Assembly (NCBI RefSeq): GCF_005405925.1
Contig: NZ_BJHV01000001.1
Span: 10,726,001 to 10,790,000 of the forward strand
DNA length: 64,000 nucleotides
DNA from: Streptomyces antimycoticus
GTDB lineage: Bacteria; Actinomycetota; Actinomycetes; Streptomycetales; Streptomycetaceae
Direction: 5' to 3'
A program made the translations under genes and the position numbers. Within the stretch, counting starts at the first letter, position 1. Each line of letters begins with the position of its first letter. Shown here in pieces: positions 54,935-64,000 of the stretch. Below the pieces are notes generated by a model. That model was given only the letters and a program-made list of their open reading frames with translations. It did not search any database and had not been told where the DNA came from.

Positions 54935-55193
54935 GCGGTACTGGCAACACGCCCAGCTACTCCGCAGGTTCCGCGAAGACACAGGTACGAGCGTTTTAGC
55001 TTGGATTAATCGGGAACGAGTCGACCGGGCAAAAGTCCTACTGGAAACCACGGATCACGGAACAACCGACAAAGCCGCAATGGTCGGCTTTGGGTCAGCC
55101 GAAACACTACGCCGTAACTTCCGTAAGAACGTTGGCGTAACGACCGTCAACTACCGAGCTCAATACCGTGCGGAAAACACAGGCGCCCGCTAG
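54935..55193 (+). pseudogene. GlxA/AraC-type regulator C-terminal fragment
   Basis: An AraC HTH tail is complete: FREDTGTSVLAWINRERVDR, then AAMVGFGSAETLRRNFRKNV and VNYRAQYRAENTGAR with a stop. The DJ-1/PfpI-like N-terminal domain is replaced by the esterase fragment. Confidence 0.65.
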
Positions 55194-55254
55194 GACGCCG
55201 TGCCGCGACGACGGTGAAACGGGCGGCCCGTTGAGGTATCAGCTCACGCCGGGC

Positions 55255-55440
55255 TTACCAGGTCTGCGGCCAGCCGGGCAGCAGGAGCAGCACAGGTCCC
55301 GCCCCGCCGGTCGCAACGTGCGGCCGTACCGTGCCGGTGTCGACGAGCAGGCCGGTGACGTCACGTGTGAACCCAGGCGGCAGGTCGGGGACGGCGGTGA
55401 CCGATCCGGGACACGTAGCCACGCGACGTTGCCCACGAAA
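55255..55440 (-). pseudogene. Alpha/beta hydrolase N-terminal fragment
   Basis: The reverse strand has DLPPGFTRDVTGLLVDTGTV, then RPHVATGGAGPVLLLLPGWP with the oxyanion-type strand, and stops after QTW. The catalytic residues are missing. Confidence 0.5.
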
Positions 55441-55630
55441 TCGGTGCCCTGGGCCCGGAAGGGAACGCCGTCGGGAACATGGCGGTGGCGGCACCGCTGC
55501 GTATGAAGTCCCCGGCGAGGTTGACCGCTGCCGTGCGTACCGTGACGACGCCCTCGCCTTCCGCGGCACCGGGCATCCACCCCGCGTCGCCGCGGGGCAT
55601 CGAGCCCACCGTACTGGTCGAATCGCACCG
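55441..55630 (-). pseudogene. MDR-family reductase N-terminal fragment
   Basis: The reverse strand has RFDQYGGLDAP and, in another frame, VVTVRTAAVNLAGDFIRSGA followed by ATAMFPTAFPSG and GTDFVGNVA. This is the first ~65 residues of a quinone-oxidoreductase-like protein. It runs directly into the hydrolase fragment. Confidence 0.5.
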
Positions 55631-55739
55631 CACGCCCGGGTGCGACCGGAGGTTCAACGGCCCGAACTCGTCCAGGCGGAAGGCGACTTCGGGCTCACCC
55701 TCCTCGGGTTGATCGACACTTCGTACCTGGTAGGGGAGT

Positions 55740-55860
55740 GGGGTAGGGCCAGGACCACTTGTGCTGCTCTCCGGCGATGGGCACTGTTGGATCGGGTTCG
55801 ACTACCGCATGTGCGGGCGGGATGGTGAGCCTTCGGGCAGATGGTTCCAGACCGACCTCG
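55740..55860 (+). pseudogene. SUKH/SMI1-KNR4-like fragment
   Basis: LLSGDGHCWIGFDYRMCGRD and GEPSGRWFQTD match the end of a SMI1/KNR4-type (SUKH) domain, a family often used as toxin immunity. Only ~40 residues remain. Confidence 0.45.
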
Positions 55861-56174
55861 ACGCGGAGCTCGTAGGTTCCACCGGCGCCAGCAGCGCCGA
55901 CCGCAGTCCTGGATCAAGGCCCACGGCCTTCTTCCGACCACCACCGGGCCCGGGTATCCGGCTCAGAGGCTCCTCACCGGTCTCCAACTCGTCCAGGCCC
56001 TTGCGCACCGTCGTCTCGCTGACCTGGGCCGCCCGCGCGACCGCCCGGATACGGCCGGGCCTGAGGGTCCGGGCCTCGGCCCCATCGCCAACCGCCGCTG
56101 CCGCCCATCCAGATGCGGATCAACGCCCCGAACTGACCAGTGAGTTGACCACGGACCTCATCGGAGACGCTCAT
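55861..56174 (-). pseudogene. ISAzo13-family transposase N-terminal fragment
   Basis: The reverse strand has an HTH-like segment VRKGLDELETGEEPLSRIPG and PGGGRKKAVGLDPGLRSALL, preceded in another frame by RGQLTGQFGALIRIWMGG. The Arg-Arg-Lys linker and order resemble ISAzo13 transposases. The catalytic domain is absent. Confidence 0.55.
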
Positions 56175-56461
56175 ATCGCAACAACGAGCCGCATCACGCG
56201 AAGCAACACCTTGATTCTCCGCGAGCCGGAGAAATTCACGGGAGGCCCCACAGATGCTGTGTGCTTCGTCTCACATATATCGAAACGCGTCCGAGTTGTA
56301 TGGGTCACAGAAGGAATGCCCGTTTAAGTGCATTCTCGGTGCAGATGGTGTGTGACGCCCTAAGTGGGGTGCGAAGGCACCGACTGGAGCGCGAACTGCC
56401 GAGGTGACCTATGTCATAGCACTCATGGCATTCCGCAATTCTGTGTAAAGAGGTGTGAATT
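56175..56461. promoter_or_regulatory. AT-richer leader of the type III PKS gene
   Basis: This ~290-bp region is noticeably less GC-rich than its surroundings and holds no gene. A good ribosome site AAAGAGGTG (56447-56455) fixes the TTG start at 56462. The promoter likely lies here, but I cannot assign -35/-10 boxes safely. Confidence 0.45.
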
Positions 56462-57646
56462 TTGACCGCTTACCTGTGCCCTCCTGCGGTGATACATGGT
56501 GAGAACGCCGTCGAGACCAGCCAGATCCTGGCGGAAGTGCGTGACCGGCACCCCGATGCGCCGTGGCTGCCGCGGATCGACACCATCGCCGCCAGCACGG
56601 GCATCACTTCCCGCAGGTGGATGGTGCCGCTGGAGACCGCGGTCGCGCCCGCCGGCGGGAGCGGCCTGCGCACCCCCGGCCCCGTACCGGCCCGGGAGGC
56701 CCTGGCCCGCGACGGATTCACCGAGCAGGACGTGGAACGCGTGATCGCCGCTCTGGAAGCGATACCTGCACCTCAGACCGTTGAAGAGCGCACCGCGCCG
56801 GCCTGGGCGGCCGTGCGGGAGTACGGCGAGCGAGCCGCACGCGGAGCCTTGCAGATCGCCGGACTGGACCCCGCCGACGTCGACTGCCTGATCACCAGCA
56901 ACTCCACCACCCCGGCACTGCCAGGCCTTGACGTGGCGCTGGCCAACCGACTCCCGCTGCACAGTGACACGCTGCTCCTCCCGGCCACGCAGTGGGCCTG
57001 CATCGCCGGGACCCGGTGCCTGGCACTGGCCGCCGATCTGGTGGCCGACGATCCGGACCGAGTGGTCCTGGTCGTCATATCCGAGGCGCTGAGCACCACC
57101 TACCAGCCGGCGGACGACAGCCTGGAGTCCTTGATCGTTCGCCTGCTGTTCGCCGACACCGCAGTCGCAGCCGTGGTCACCGGCCGCCCCCGTCCGGAGT
57201 CCGTACTGCGACTGGACGCGGCCTGGCACCACACCCTGCCTGGCACCCAGGACCTGCACCGGCTGGAGACGCGCGCCGACGGCACGCACTTCGTGATGGA
57301 CCGGCGCGGGCCGCGCGCTGTGCAGGACACGGTCACCGCGATGTGGGAGTGGCTGCGCCTGCGCCACCAGGACGATGACCGCCCCTGGCGTCCCGATCTG
57401 CTGCTCGCGCACCCTGGCGGGACCCGGGTGCTGGAGTACATGGAGCAGACCATGCCCGACGCATGGCCGCCTGGGCTTCTGGCTCACAGCCGGGACAGCT
57501 ACACCAGCGGAAACCGCGGCGGTGCCGCCGTCTTCGACATTCTGCGGCGCGCACACGACGCCGGCCAGAAGGCAGGGAGCCGCACGGTGCTGTACGCGGC
57601 GGCGCCGGGGCTCACGGCCACGGCCGTCGAAGGGGCGTGGCTGTAG
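56462..57646 (+). CDS. Type III polyketide synthase
   Basis: The 394-residue chalcone-synthase-fold enzyme has its catalytic triad visible: C180 in TQWACIAGTR, H317 in LLLAHPGGTRVLEY and N351 in SYTSGNRGGAAV. The surroundings of Cys (ACIAG) and the N-terminus (YLCPPAVIHGENAVETSQIL) differ from RppA-type tetrahydroxynaphthalene synthases. TTG start with AGAGGTG upstream. No oxygenase, methyltransferase or P450 partner lies next to it. The product cannot be told; a pyrone, resorcinol or similar small polyketide is plausible. Confidence 0.88.
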   Translation: MTAYLCPPAVIHGENAVETSQILAEVRDRHPDAPWLPRIDTIAASTGITSRRWMVPLETAVAPAGGSGLRTPGPVPAREALARDGFTEQDVERVIAALEAIPAPQTVEERTAPAWAAVREYGERAARGALQIAGLDPADVDCLITSNSTTPALPGLDVALANRLPLHSDTLLLPATQWACIAGTRCLALAADLVADDPDRVVLVVISEALSTTYQPADDSLESLIVRLLFADTAVAAVVTGRPRPESVLRLDAAWHHTLPGTQDLHRLETRADGTHFVMDRRGPRAVQDTVTAMWEWLRLRHQDDDRPWRPDLLLAHPGGTRVLEYMEQTMPDAWPPGLLAHSRDSYTSGNRGGAAVFDILRRAHDAGQKAGSRTVLYAAAPGLTATAVEGAWL

Positions 57647-57767
57647 CCGCGCGGGAAGCGGCTGCGGCGAGCGCTCCGTGCGCGCGCCGTACCGTTGCGT
57701 GACCCGGCTGCCCCGGCCGGGCGCGCCGGTCACCGTGCGAGTCGACGCCACGGCAACGCCCGTGCCG

Positions 57768-59940
57768 CTACCACGCCAGTTCCGCCCAGACGACCTTGCC
57801 CGCGTCGGTCCACCGCACCCCCCAGCGCGTGGTGAGCTTGTGGACGACGCGCAAGCCGCGCCCCCTGTCGTCGAACGGGCCGCCGCGCCGCAGCCGCGGC
57901 CGGCCGTTACCGGTGTCGCCCACCTCGCACAGCAGGCCCTGACCGGTCCTGATCAACCGCACGCTGACGGGCCCGGTGGCGAACCGCACGGCATTGGTGA
58001 CCAGCTCGCTGATCAGCAGCAGGGCGCTGTCACGGGTGTCCTCCCTGACGTTCCACTTCTGTAGGAGTGCCGAGGCCGGCGAGCGGGCGCGGGCGGGCGC
58101 GTCGTCGCGGGCGGGCAGGCGCCAGGCCACGGTGTCCCGCTCGCGGCGGCCGGTCATACGGGCGAGCAGGAGCGTCACGTCGTCGCGCTGTCGGTCCCGC
58201 GGAGCCAGCTCGGTGACCACCCGCCACGCGGCCCGTTGCAGGTCGTCCCACGGATGCACCTGGCTCACCGCCCGCCGCAGCATGCCGACGCCCTCGTCGA
58301 TGGCGGCCGCGGGATCCTCTACCAGGCCGTCGGTGTAGAGGGTGAGCAGCGAGCCCGGGGGTGCGTCGAACGTGTGCACATCGAACGGTTCTCGCAGGGC
58401 GAATTCGGCACCCAGACCGGGGTGGGGGTGCACCGTCAGCGTCTCAGCGGTTGCGTCGGGCAGGACGAGGACCGGCGGGAGGTGGCCCGCACTGGATACC
58501 ACCACCTGGTGGTTGACCGGATCGTATACCGCGATGCAGCACGTCGAGCCCAGCGCGCTGTAGCCGGTCGCCAGGCCGGCGTCCGCGTCGTCCAGCATCG
58601 TGACGGTCTCGTCCAGGTGCCCCAGCACCTCGTCGGGCGCCAGCCCCGCCGAGAGCAGTGCACGGGCTTCCATGCTGACCTGGCCCATCGCCGCGGCCGC
58701 GCCCAGGCCGTGCCCGACGACGTCGCCGACGACGAGTGCGGTGCGGCCGCCTGGCAGCGGAAAGCTGTTCACCCAGTCACCGCCAACGCCCGCGCTGTCA
58801 GGCGTGGTGGGCTGGTAGACAGTGGCGACCTCAATGGTGTCATCCCGGCCCCGCGGCAGCAGTCGGCGCTGCAACGCCAGCACCTGGGCGTGCTCGCGCT
58901 GATGCTGACGGGCCAGATCGACGTGGTGGGCCGTCCTGGCCACCAGTTCCTGTAGGTCGAGCAGCTCCCTGTCGTGGAAAGGGCGCTCTGGCCGCCGCCA
59001 CACCTCCGCCACGCCCAGTACGACGGGTGGCTTGTCTTCGGGGCCATCCAGGACCAGCGGTACGCACGCCACACTCACCGGCCGGTCAGTGGGGACCAGG
59101 GCGCTCAACAGCCGTGGACTGTCGAGCGCGCGCTCGATCGGCTCGCGGTCGGGAATGACGATGGCCTGTGGGACGTCGTCACGCTTGACCGCGAGGGACA
59201 GCAGACGGGCGGCCTCACGGGGAAGGTCGTCACCGGGCGTCAGGTAGCCCGGGGCCACACCCGGTCCGGTACCAGGGCAGCGCGCCTCAGCCGAATGCGC
59301 CCCTGGGCCTGATCGACGACGGCCTCGCCGGACCATACGGCGTAGTCGAGGTCGACGGCGACCACGTCCCCCAGGCCAACAGGGACTGCGCCAGGGACTG
59401 TGCGGTCTCGCCAATGTCCAGCGACGTCCCGATCGCGGTCTCGGACGCGTACAGATGCAGCCTCTTGGCCATCGCGATCAGGGAGACGGTGAGGCCGTCC
59501 TGGGGCGTTGCGGCCGGCAGGATGCTCATGGAGACGACGAGCTCCGAGCCGTCGTCCCGGCGCAGGCGCTGGACGCGGGCGACGTGCGCCTGCGCCGTCT
59601 CGATGACTTGCCGCAGTCGGCGCGTCACCGTCGGTACGTCCCCGGGAGGCAACAGATCAACGAAGGCGGTTCCGGGCTCCACAGTCAGTCCCTCGAATGC
59701 CGGGACGTCCAGGTTGTAGCGGGTGATGCGCAGATCCCGGTCCAGATTGACAGCGCCGAGAATCTGCTCATGGGCGTCACCGGTGCGCCCGGTGCGGTGG
59801 GGCGCGATGTCGCTTTGGTCGTTCTCCGGCCTGGCGGACCTGTCGGCAGCGTCCGGTCCGTGCTGCCGGATGTAGTCCCGCAAGGCGCGACCGACCAGGT
59901 CGAACGACGACGAGGACGAGGGGTATGACGGTGAGTCCAT
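57768..59940 (-). pseudogene. PAS-GAF-SpoIIE phosphatase with C-terminal HATPase, two frameshifts
   Basis: Across two breaks one protein of about 724 residues emerges. It has an N-terminal PAS-like domain (AVNLDRDLRITRYNLDVPAF), a GAF domain (VSVACVPLVLDGPEDKPPVV), a PP2C/SpoIIE phosphatase (GVGGDWVNSFPLPGGRTALV; VGDVVGHGLGAAAAMG; LLTLYTDGLVEDPAAAIDEG) and an anti-sigma-type ATPase domain (LLISELVTNAVRFATGPVSV). Frame is lost at C5 59368-59372 and again at CCC 59248-59250; adding one base at each restores continuity. ATG 59940 follows GGAAG. It is a typical actinomycete regulator of anti-anti-sigma factors. Probably functional with sequence errors. Confidence 0.85.
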
Positions 59941-60203
59941 GCGGTTCTTCCAGCTCACTGGCCGACCCGGAACATGTCCGCAGACATGCCCGAATCCGTG
60001 CGATGAGGCTCCGAGATCCGACCACGCACTGCTATTGCATAACACTCGCCCTCATTTCTGCAAAGCCGACCGCACAGCGAACGCGAGCGGCAACCGCGTG
60101 TGCCGGCGGGACGCACCTCCCACCAAGCCGCCAGACGCAAGGGACGATGATGCCGGGCGCTATGGCGATCTCCGATGAGGTGGCTGCGCCTGCCGCGTCG
60201 TGA

Positions 60204-60625
60204 TCACAGTTTGCCTGGGTGGATCAAGGACCGTATGGGCCTGCTCGGGGGTGGGGCTGCGGCCAGCAGGACGCGGGCGATGTTCGAGTAGATCCCTTCG
60301 CGGTTGTGCTGGAAGGCCGCGAGGAAGCCGGGGAAGTATTCGCGCAGGTGGGAGCGGAGTTTGTTACCGGCCCGGATGCGGTCCCAGACGGCGTCCTGTT
60401 GGGCCCGGGCCAGGACTGCGATGGCCCGGGCGAGTTCGCTGGCGTCAGGCATCGGCCGGTGGGCGGCCCTGTCTGTGCACAAGATGTTCGCGAGCACCAT
60501 CGCGTCGAGGTGGTCGGACTTCTTTCGTCGGCGATCCGGGCCCGGGCTAACAAGGTGTTCTCGTGGTCGACCAGAGCGACGTCATGGTGGTCGCTGGTTC
60601 AGTCGATTCCGCAGGTGACGGTCAT
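60204..60625 (-). pseudogene. IS110-family transposase remnant 1
   Basis: The reverse strand has TVTCGID, then a TGA where Trp is expected (60599-60601), SDHHDVALVDHENTLLARAR, and after an internal deletion KKSDHLDAMVLANILCTDRA with VWDRIRAGNKLRSHLREYFP. The DEDD-type core is largely missing and the C-terminus is lost. It is non-functional. Confidence 0.75.
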
Positions 60626-61147
60626 CGTGTCGTGTTCGTCCTCCTCTCGGTCGGGGGCGTGCTGCTGGTCGCAGCCGTGCGGGGGCACGCGTCTCCCTAA
60701 TGGAAGGGCTCGATGGCCCTGCATCCGATCAGCCGTTCGTGACCCCAGCGGCCCGCAGGGCCCTCGGTCTGTTCAGGAGCTCGGCGGCTCCAGGCGTGGT
60801 CAGAGGTGGCGCCTGTGGGTGGCTCGGACTACAAACCTCAACGATCCGATCATCGGACTGGATGCGGTTGCCGTACGAGTTCGTGACGCTGGACGGTCTC
60901 GGAGGCCGACTTCTGTCCAAGAGATCCGGTCCCAGGGGTGCTCTGCGGCTTCTCCGGCACCGACCACCATCACGAGGGTGATGCGGGGCCCGCAGTCTCT
61001 TTCAGGGCCTCGAAGGGCCGGGTGGGCCTGGCGGTGCCCCGCATCACTGCCCGTCAGGGTGGGCCTCCAGGAGTTCCTCGATCCGGTGAGCGAGGAGTTT
61101 GCGCTGGCCGAGGACGGCTTGGAGCGAGTCGGTCAGACTGGGGACGA
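60626..61147. other. Stretch between IS110 remnants
   Basis: No gene is supportable. In intact IS110 elements a bridge RNA is made from DNA next to the transposase gene, so residual bridge-RNA sequence could lie here, but I cannot recognise one. Confidence 0.35.
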
Positions 61148-61522
61148 TCAGCGCGGCGGCATCCGTGCCGGGGACGACGTGGTCTGCTCGTCGAGCGCGG
61201 TGAAGACCTCGTCGATCAGCCGTTCCGCCATCCTGGGAGCCTTCGGGCGGATCAGTGCGATCAGCCGTCGGCGTCCGGCCTTGCGGATCTGGGCCGGGGA
61301 ACCGAACTGGCTGAGCAGTTTCAGCACGGCTGGGTGCTGCACGCGCGGGCCCAGCACGCGTTCGAGATGCGGGTGGACCTGGGTGAACAGGCCGCGGAGC
61401 CGGTTGGACCGGCGGGTGGCTTCGGCGGCGAGGTCGTCGTCGAACCCGACGATCATCTCCAGCTCGGCGACGGTGGCGTCGTCCAGGCCGAGGTAGACGT
61501 CGATGTCGCCGGTGTCGATCAC
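61148..61522 (-). pseudogene. IS110-family transposase remnant 2 with internal deletion
   Basis: From GTG 61522: VIDTGDIDVYLGLDDATVAE, where the N-terminal DEDD start (GLD) is joined straight to the middle helical region. Then come LEMIVGFDDDLAAEATRRSN, VLKLLSQFGSPAQIRKAGRR and MAERLIDEVFTALDEQT. About 100 residues of the catalytic domain are deleted, and the C-terminal Tnp_20 domain is missing. The following 61523-62054 stretch has no gene. Confidence 0.75.
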
Positions 61523-62054
61523 GTGCGGTGTCCTCCGGTCGTACTCGTCCGGCCCTGCCACGGCACTGATCGCCACATCCACGTTACGAAGAGTCTCCCG
61601 ACGTGGGAAGACGTCGGTGGTCATGCCCCTGATCAGCGGCGCCTCCGGAGCTGGTGACACCACCCCCCAAGGCCATGCGAAGGCCGGTAGCCCCGTCGCA
61701 GGGCTACGAAGACGGGTAATGGGGGGGTTCTTGGTGGGGGCTTCATGCCCGGGGTACTGGCACAAACGACTCTCAGAAGTGCTTCCGCGCCCACCTTTGA
61801 GTGAGAACGAACTCTGCGAACCGATCCGGCGGTTCGCGATCACCGGGCAGGCATTTTTGATCTTACTCGGGCAAAGGACCGTCTGTGAGAAACATCTTTC
61901 CGGAGCGACCGAGCTGTTGCACTCACGCCGTCCGGTTCGCCTCGGCCGGTGGGTTCCGCCTCGGCTCGACAGAATTCAAGTACGAACACGTTGTATGGTT
62001 TCTCTTACGTGATGTCTTGGCGGAAGCGGTGTGAGGGACCTCACCGGCCAAGTA

Positions 62055-62068
62055 AAGAACCAGTTCTT
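62055..62068. promoter_or_regulatory. Dyad upstream of the SDR gene
   Basis: AAGAAC-CA-GTTCTT is a perfect short inverted repeat 19 bp before the SDR start. It may bind the TetR protein encoded downstream of the SDR gene. Confidence 0.5.
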
Positions 62069-62086
62069 CCGAAGACAGGGCAAGCT

Positions 62087-63022
62087 ATGACGCTGACAAC
62101 CACTTCGTTCGGGATGCGGGCCACCGCCGCTGAGGTGCTCGATGGAGTCGATCTGAGCGGGCGCCGGATGATCGTCACCGGAGGGTCCTCCGGTCTCGGC
62201 GTCGAGACTGTGCGCGCGCTCGCCGGTGCGGGAGCGCAGGTGACCATCGCCACCCGGAATCCTGCTGCCGCCGATGCGCTGGTCAAGGAGTTCCCGGGAA
62301 CGCGGGCCGTCGCAGTCGACCTTGCCGACCTGGCTTCCGTCCGTGCCTTCTGTGATGCCTGGAGCGGCCCCCTCGACGGCCTCCTCGCCAACGCCGGCGT
62401 GATGTTGCTCCCGACCTATCAGGTCAATGCACAGGGTTGGGAGATGCAGCTCGCCACCAACTACCTCGGCCACTTCGCCCTGGCTGTCGGCCTGCGTACT
62501 GCTCTGCAGGCGGCCGAGAACCCGCGCGTGGTCGTGGTCAGCTCCGGGGCCCAGTTGCGCGCGGGGTTCGACTTCGACGACCCGCAGTTTGAGCGACGCC
62601 CCTACGACCCGTTCGTCGCCTACGCGCAGTCGAAGACCGCCGATGTGCTGCTCGCCGTCGGAATCAGCCGTCGGTGGGCCGAACACGGCATCGCCGCCAA
62701 CGCCTGCGCGCCGGGGTGGATCCACACCAACCTGGCACGCCACGTCGACCAGGCGACCATGCAGGCCCTCGGTGCCATCGACGCGGACGGCAACCTTGTC
62801 ACCCCCGACTACTACAAGACCCCGGCCCAGGGCGCCGCCACCACGGTGCTGCTGGCCGCGTCGCCGCTCCTCGACGGCGTGACAGGACGGTACTTCGAGG
62901 ACAACCAGGAATCGGAGGTTGTCGACGGGGGCCCCGACGTGATGGCGGGCGTCGCGAAGTGGTCGGTTGACCCCAGCGCCGCGGACCGGCTGTGGGACTA
63001 TGCCCTTCCCGTGGTGCGCTGA
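62087..63022 (+). CDS. SDR-family oxidoreductase (retinol-dehydrogenase-like)
   Basis: The 311-residue SDR has VTGGSSGLGVETVRALAGAG (NADP-binding), LANAGVMLLPTYQ, VVVVSSGAQLRAGFDFDDPQ and the catalytic YAQSKTADVLL. The long C-terminal part (CAPGWIHTNLARHVDQATMQ; GVTGRYFEDNQESEVVDGG) fits the retinol dehydrogenase/protochlorophyllide-reductase-like subgroup. ATG 62087 is chosen at the family start; the open frame upstream is not supported. It is followed by a tetR gene. Confidence 0.88.
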   Translation: MTLTTTSFGMRATAAEVLDGVDLSGRRMIVTGGSSGLGVETVRALAGAGAQVTIATRNPAAADALVKEFPGTRAVAVDLADLASVRAFCDAWSGPLDGLLANAGVMLLPTYQVNAQGWEMQLATNYLGHFALAVGLRTALQAAENPRVVVVSSGAQLRAGFDFDDPQFERRPYDPFVAYAQSKTADVLLAVGISRRWAEHGIAANACAPGWIHTNLARHVDQATMQALGAIDADGNLVTPDYYKTPAQGAATTVLLAASPLLDGVTGRYFEDNQESEVVDGGPDVMAGVAKWSVDPSAADRLWDYALPVVR

Positions 63023-63221
63023 CCCGGTGACACCTGTGCACCGTGGGGGCCAGCCCCGCGGCCGCACGAAGCCGCCAACGTGTTCCCCATCGTGTACGTG
63101 GCCGCTTTCACCTCGGGGGGAGCTGGGTTGAGCCGCTCCGGTGGATTGCTGCCGAAGGCCGCGGGTCTCTTTCGCCGAGCCCGGGTGGATCCGAGCGCGA
63201 AGACAGACCGGAAGGTGCCTG

Positions 63222-63884
63222 ATGAGACCCGTTACCCGACGCCAGGCCGACCACTATGCCGCGCGTTCGGCCACGACCCGGGCGCAGGTGATGTCCGCCC
63301 TGGAGCGGCTGCTCGATTCCGGCGAGGCTTTCTCCGATATCACCGTCCAGCAGCTCCTGGAGAAGGCGGGGGTGTCCCGGGCCACGTTCTACGCGCACTT
63401 CCAGAGCAAATCGGACGTCCTGGTACGGCTCACAGACGATCTGCGGGAGTCACTGCTGACGCTGGCACGGCAGTGGGACCCGGCCGCCGGAGAGGACGGG
63501 GCCGACCGGTTCGCTCGGTTCTTCGAGGAAGTAATCAGGATCCACCGCGCCCATCAGGGCGTGATCACCGCGGTCCGGGAAGCGGCGTCCTACGACTCCG
63601 CGGTGAGCGATTTCTATACCGCGAACCTCGAAAGTTTCGAGGAGACGACGCTGCGGACCATACTGTCCGAACAGGCGGCCGGCTCAGCGACGGCCGACCT
63701 CGATGCCGTGTCCGCGAGCCGGATCATCGCCTGGGGCGGCGCCCAGGCGATCGCGCACCACATCCAAGTCGACGACGGCAGCCGTGACGCCGTCTTCGCC
63801 CGCGAACTCGCCCGGATCTGGTGGCACGGCGCCTACCGTCGCCCACCCGAGCCCAACAATGTACGAGGCCCGATTGAGTCCTGA
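63222..63884 (+). CDS. TetR-family regulator
   Basis: The 220-residue TetR protein has HTH ITVQQLLEKAGVSRATFYAH and a conserved C-terminal helical domain. ATG 63222 follows GGAAGGTG. It is in the same direction as the SDR gene and probably controls it. Confidence 0.9.
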   Translation: MRPVTRRQADHYAARSATTRAQVMSALERLLDSGEAFSDITVQQLLEKAGVSRATFYAHFQSKSDVLVRLTDDLRESLLTLARQWDPAAGEDGADRFARFFEEVIRIHRAHQGVITAVREAASYDSAVSDFYTANLESFEETTLRTILSEQAAGSATADLDAVSASRIIAWGGAQAIAHHIQVDDGSRDAVFARELARIWWHGAYRRPPEPNNVRGPIES

Positions 63885-64000
63885 GGTGTGGAGGATCTGC
63901 CGGACGGTCGAGGCGGCGATCGGGTGTCCGAGCCGGGCCAGTTCACCTTGAATCCGGCGATGGCCCTGTCGGCTGTTCTCGCGGGCGAGACGCAGTACGA
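63875..64000 (-). pseudogene. Integrase-core (IS3-like) transposase fragment, cut by window edge
   Basis: The reverse strand reads RLARENSRQGHRRIQGELAR, then LGHPIAASTVRQILHTSGLN, the HTH_21 linker of IS3-type or related integrase-core transposases. It runs off the right edge, so completeness is unknown. The 3' end overlaps the tetR stop. Confidence 0.6.

Noticed and set aside
56423..57751. 442-codon antisense frame opposite the type III PKS
   Set aside because: It has shadow composition (Arg/Gly/Gln-rich). The PKS strand has catalytic Cys, His and Asn in correct order.

Overview
The window reads as accessory DNA from a high-GC actinomycete, almost certainly a Streptomyces. The evidence is the very high G+C at third codon positions, GTG/TTG starts with strong GGAGG-type ribosome sites, many TetR/LacI/MmyB-type regulators, a CebR-type operator palindrome, Streptomyces-type DUF6233-like hypothetical proteins, and sugar ABC importers that lack their own ATPase. 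No rRNA, tRNA or core housekeeping block is visible. The high density of insertion-sequence relics and truncated genes suggests a chromosome-arm or other plastic region.

Layout. 0-1.6 kb: the tail of an unknown gene, then an IS200/IS605-type element carrying only tnpB. 1.6-11.1 kb: a divergent LacI-controlled regulon. On the minus strand, reading 5' to 3', it encodes a BtpA/SgcQ protein, a PfkB kinase, a ribose-type ABC importer (binding protein, ATPase, permease), a frameshifted phosphotriesterase-like protein, a GATase1-like protein and a TenA-like protein. On the plus strand are the LacI regulator and an M20 amidohydrolase. 11.1-19.3 kb: TetR/SDR pairs, a leucine-rich-repeat protein, a broken GH76 gene, ornithine cyclodeaminase with a proline-racemase tail, and scrambled fragments. 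19.4-24.7 kb: Ku, a GNAT acetyltransferase, small hypothetical genes and a MerR/BldC-like regulator. 25.8-33.8 kb: a second LacI regulon bracketed by two identical palindromes (AAACCGGTTT), with a three-gene sugar importer, a GH130 phosphorylase/glycosidase and a secreted PL8 polysaccharide lyase. The set looks like depolymerise, import and phosphorolyse a mannose-containing acidic polysaccharide.

33.8-38.1 kb: two IS5-family elements abutting at one shared CTAG, a multiply frameshifted four-carbon-acid-sugar kinase and an IS4-type remnant. 38.2-41.9 kb: a CebR-box-preceded operon for secreted GH44 and GH53 glycanases. 42.1-47.6 kb: fragments, an NAD(P)H quinone oxidoreductase with a divergent MmyB-like regulator, and a TetR/acyl-CoA dehydrogenase pair. 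47.7-52.1 kb: two inverted partial copies of one transposase gene flank a redox module (old yellow enzyme, F420-type reductase-like protein, MDR reductase, TetR). 52.5-56.4 kb: a NUDIX gene, then a gene graveyard. 56.4-60 kb: a type III polyketide synthase and a PAS-GAF-PP2C-ATPase (SpoIIE-like) phosphatase. 60.2-64 kb: two IS110 relics, an SDR/TetR pair and a transposase fragment at the edge.

A striking global feature is that many otherwise intact genes are broken by exactly one missing base in a G or C run (near 3790, 16416, 28180, 32633, 36409, 37888, 51842, 59248 and 59368). This looks more like consensus error from long-read sequencing than biological decay. The affected genes should be treated as probably functional until resequenced.
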